12,931 nucleotides of DNA from Nocardioidaceae bacterium (lineage in GTDB: Bacteria > Actinomycetota > Actinomycetes > Propionibacteriales > Nocardioidaceae). Shown in pieces: positions 12,731-12,931 of the stretch. Under the pieces are notes generated by a model that had not been told where the DNA came from, did not search any database, and saw only the letters and a list, made by a program, of their open reading frames with translations. The stretch's first letter is position 1; every line of letters begins with the position of its first letter. A program made the position numbers and the translations under genes. The stretch lies in NCBI GenBank assembly GCA_020438665.1, contig JAGQUE010000252.1, positions 1 to 12,931 of the forward strand, read 5' to 3'.

Positions 12731-12931
12731 GTGAGCAAGAGCAACCAGAGCAAGGCGCGCCGCCCCCAGGCCAATCGTCCGGGTGGTCACCCGGGCGGCC
12801 CCGGTGCCGCCAAGACCTCGTCGTCACGGCCGGGCGGGCTCGACGGCTTCTTCAAGATCTCCCAACGCGGCTCGACCGTCGAGCGGGAGATCCGCGGTGG
12901 CATCGTCACCTTCTTCACGATGGCCTACATC
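12731..12931 (+). CDS. NCS2-family permease (purine/hypoxanthine-guanine type), N-terminal part
   Basis: Only the first 67 residues are inside the window, and the frame is open at the right edge. Residues 39-67 (GFFKISQRGSTV, then EIRGGIVTFFTMAYI) match the entry into the first membrane helix of AzgA-type NCS2 transporters, which import adenine, guanine or hypoxanthine by proton symport. Before this lies a ~38-residue polar stretch rich in Pro, Gly, Ser and Arg, longer than in Escherichia coli relatives and probably disordered in the cytoplasm. The GTG at 12731 follows CAGACT (12718-12723) by 7 bases, again the leaderless spacing, and no Shine-Dalgarno sequence is seen. Which base it carries cannot be told from this part. 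Confidence 0.85.
   Translation, partial: MSKSNQSKARRPQANRPGGHPGGPGAAKTSSSRPGGLDGFFKISQRGSTVEREIRGGIVTFFTMAYI

Noticed and set aside
1..12931. tRNA/rRNA genes, CRISPR arrays, transposases, integrases or phage genes
   Set aside because: I looked for cloverleaf arms, regularly spaced repeats and the relevant protein motifs and saw none; the only notable repeat pair is the palindromic one flanking the sigma cassette.

Overview
The window is very GC-rich, with GTG starts common, short gaps or 1-4 base overlaps between co-directional genes, and several starts 6-7 bases after a TAnnnT-like -10 box, as in leaderless actinobacterial transcripts. The gene families (SigE-family sigma factor, CspB-type cold-shock protein with a C-terminal tail, DUF3027, DUF2530) point to a high-GC actinobacterium. 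A member of Nocardioidaceae, such as Nocardioides, is my best guess, inferred from gene content and style rather than from a search.

Region 1 (1-3764, + strand) is the distal part of a catechol meta-cleavage operon. It holds the end of a fumarylacetoacetase-fold hydratase/decarboxylase, a 4-oxalocrotonate tautomerase, a 2-hydroxymuconic semialdehyde dehydrogenase, a [2Fe-2S] ferredoxin of the kind that reactivates the dioxygenase, and a XylE-type catechol 2,3-dioxygenase. A perfect 16-bp hairpin follows, then a GlcG/HbpS-like protein. The dioxygenase opens the catechol ring. The semialdehyde goes through dehydrogenase, tautomerase and decarboxylase towards 2-oxopent-4-enoate. The ring hydroxylase and the final aldolase steps must lie outside the window.

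Region 2 (3790-6536) is a divergent pair: a dihydroorotate-dehydrogenase-like flavoprotein that lacks the usual catalytic Cys/Ser loop (- strand), and a FadD-type acyl-CoA synthetase (+ strand). Their start region holds facing TAGCGT -10 boxes.

Region 3 (6574-8669) is a two-gene cassette: a SigE-family sigma factor translationally coupled to a two-pass membrane protein with an extracytoplasmic, probably beta-propeller domain. Two copies of an ~89-bp palindromic repeat flank it. The copies are about 90% identical, and their differences preserve the pairing of a 21-22 bp stem. This is the most unusual structure in the window.

Region 4 (8773-12931) is mostly actinobacterial housekeeping: a HAD-family phosphatase, a CspB-like protein, an MFS-type transporter (- strand), a DUF3027 protein with a four-cysteine, zinc-ribbon-like C-terminus, a small DUF2530 membrane protein (- strand), and the start of an NCS2-family purine permease running off the right edge. 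I found no tRNA, rRNA, CRISPR array, transposase or phage gene.
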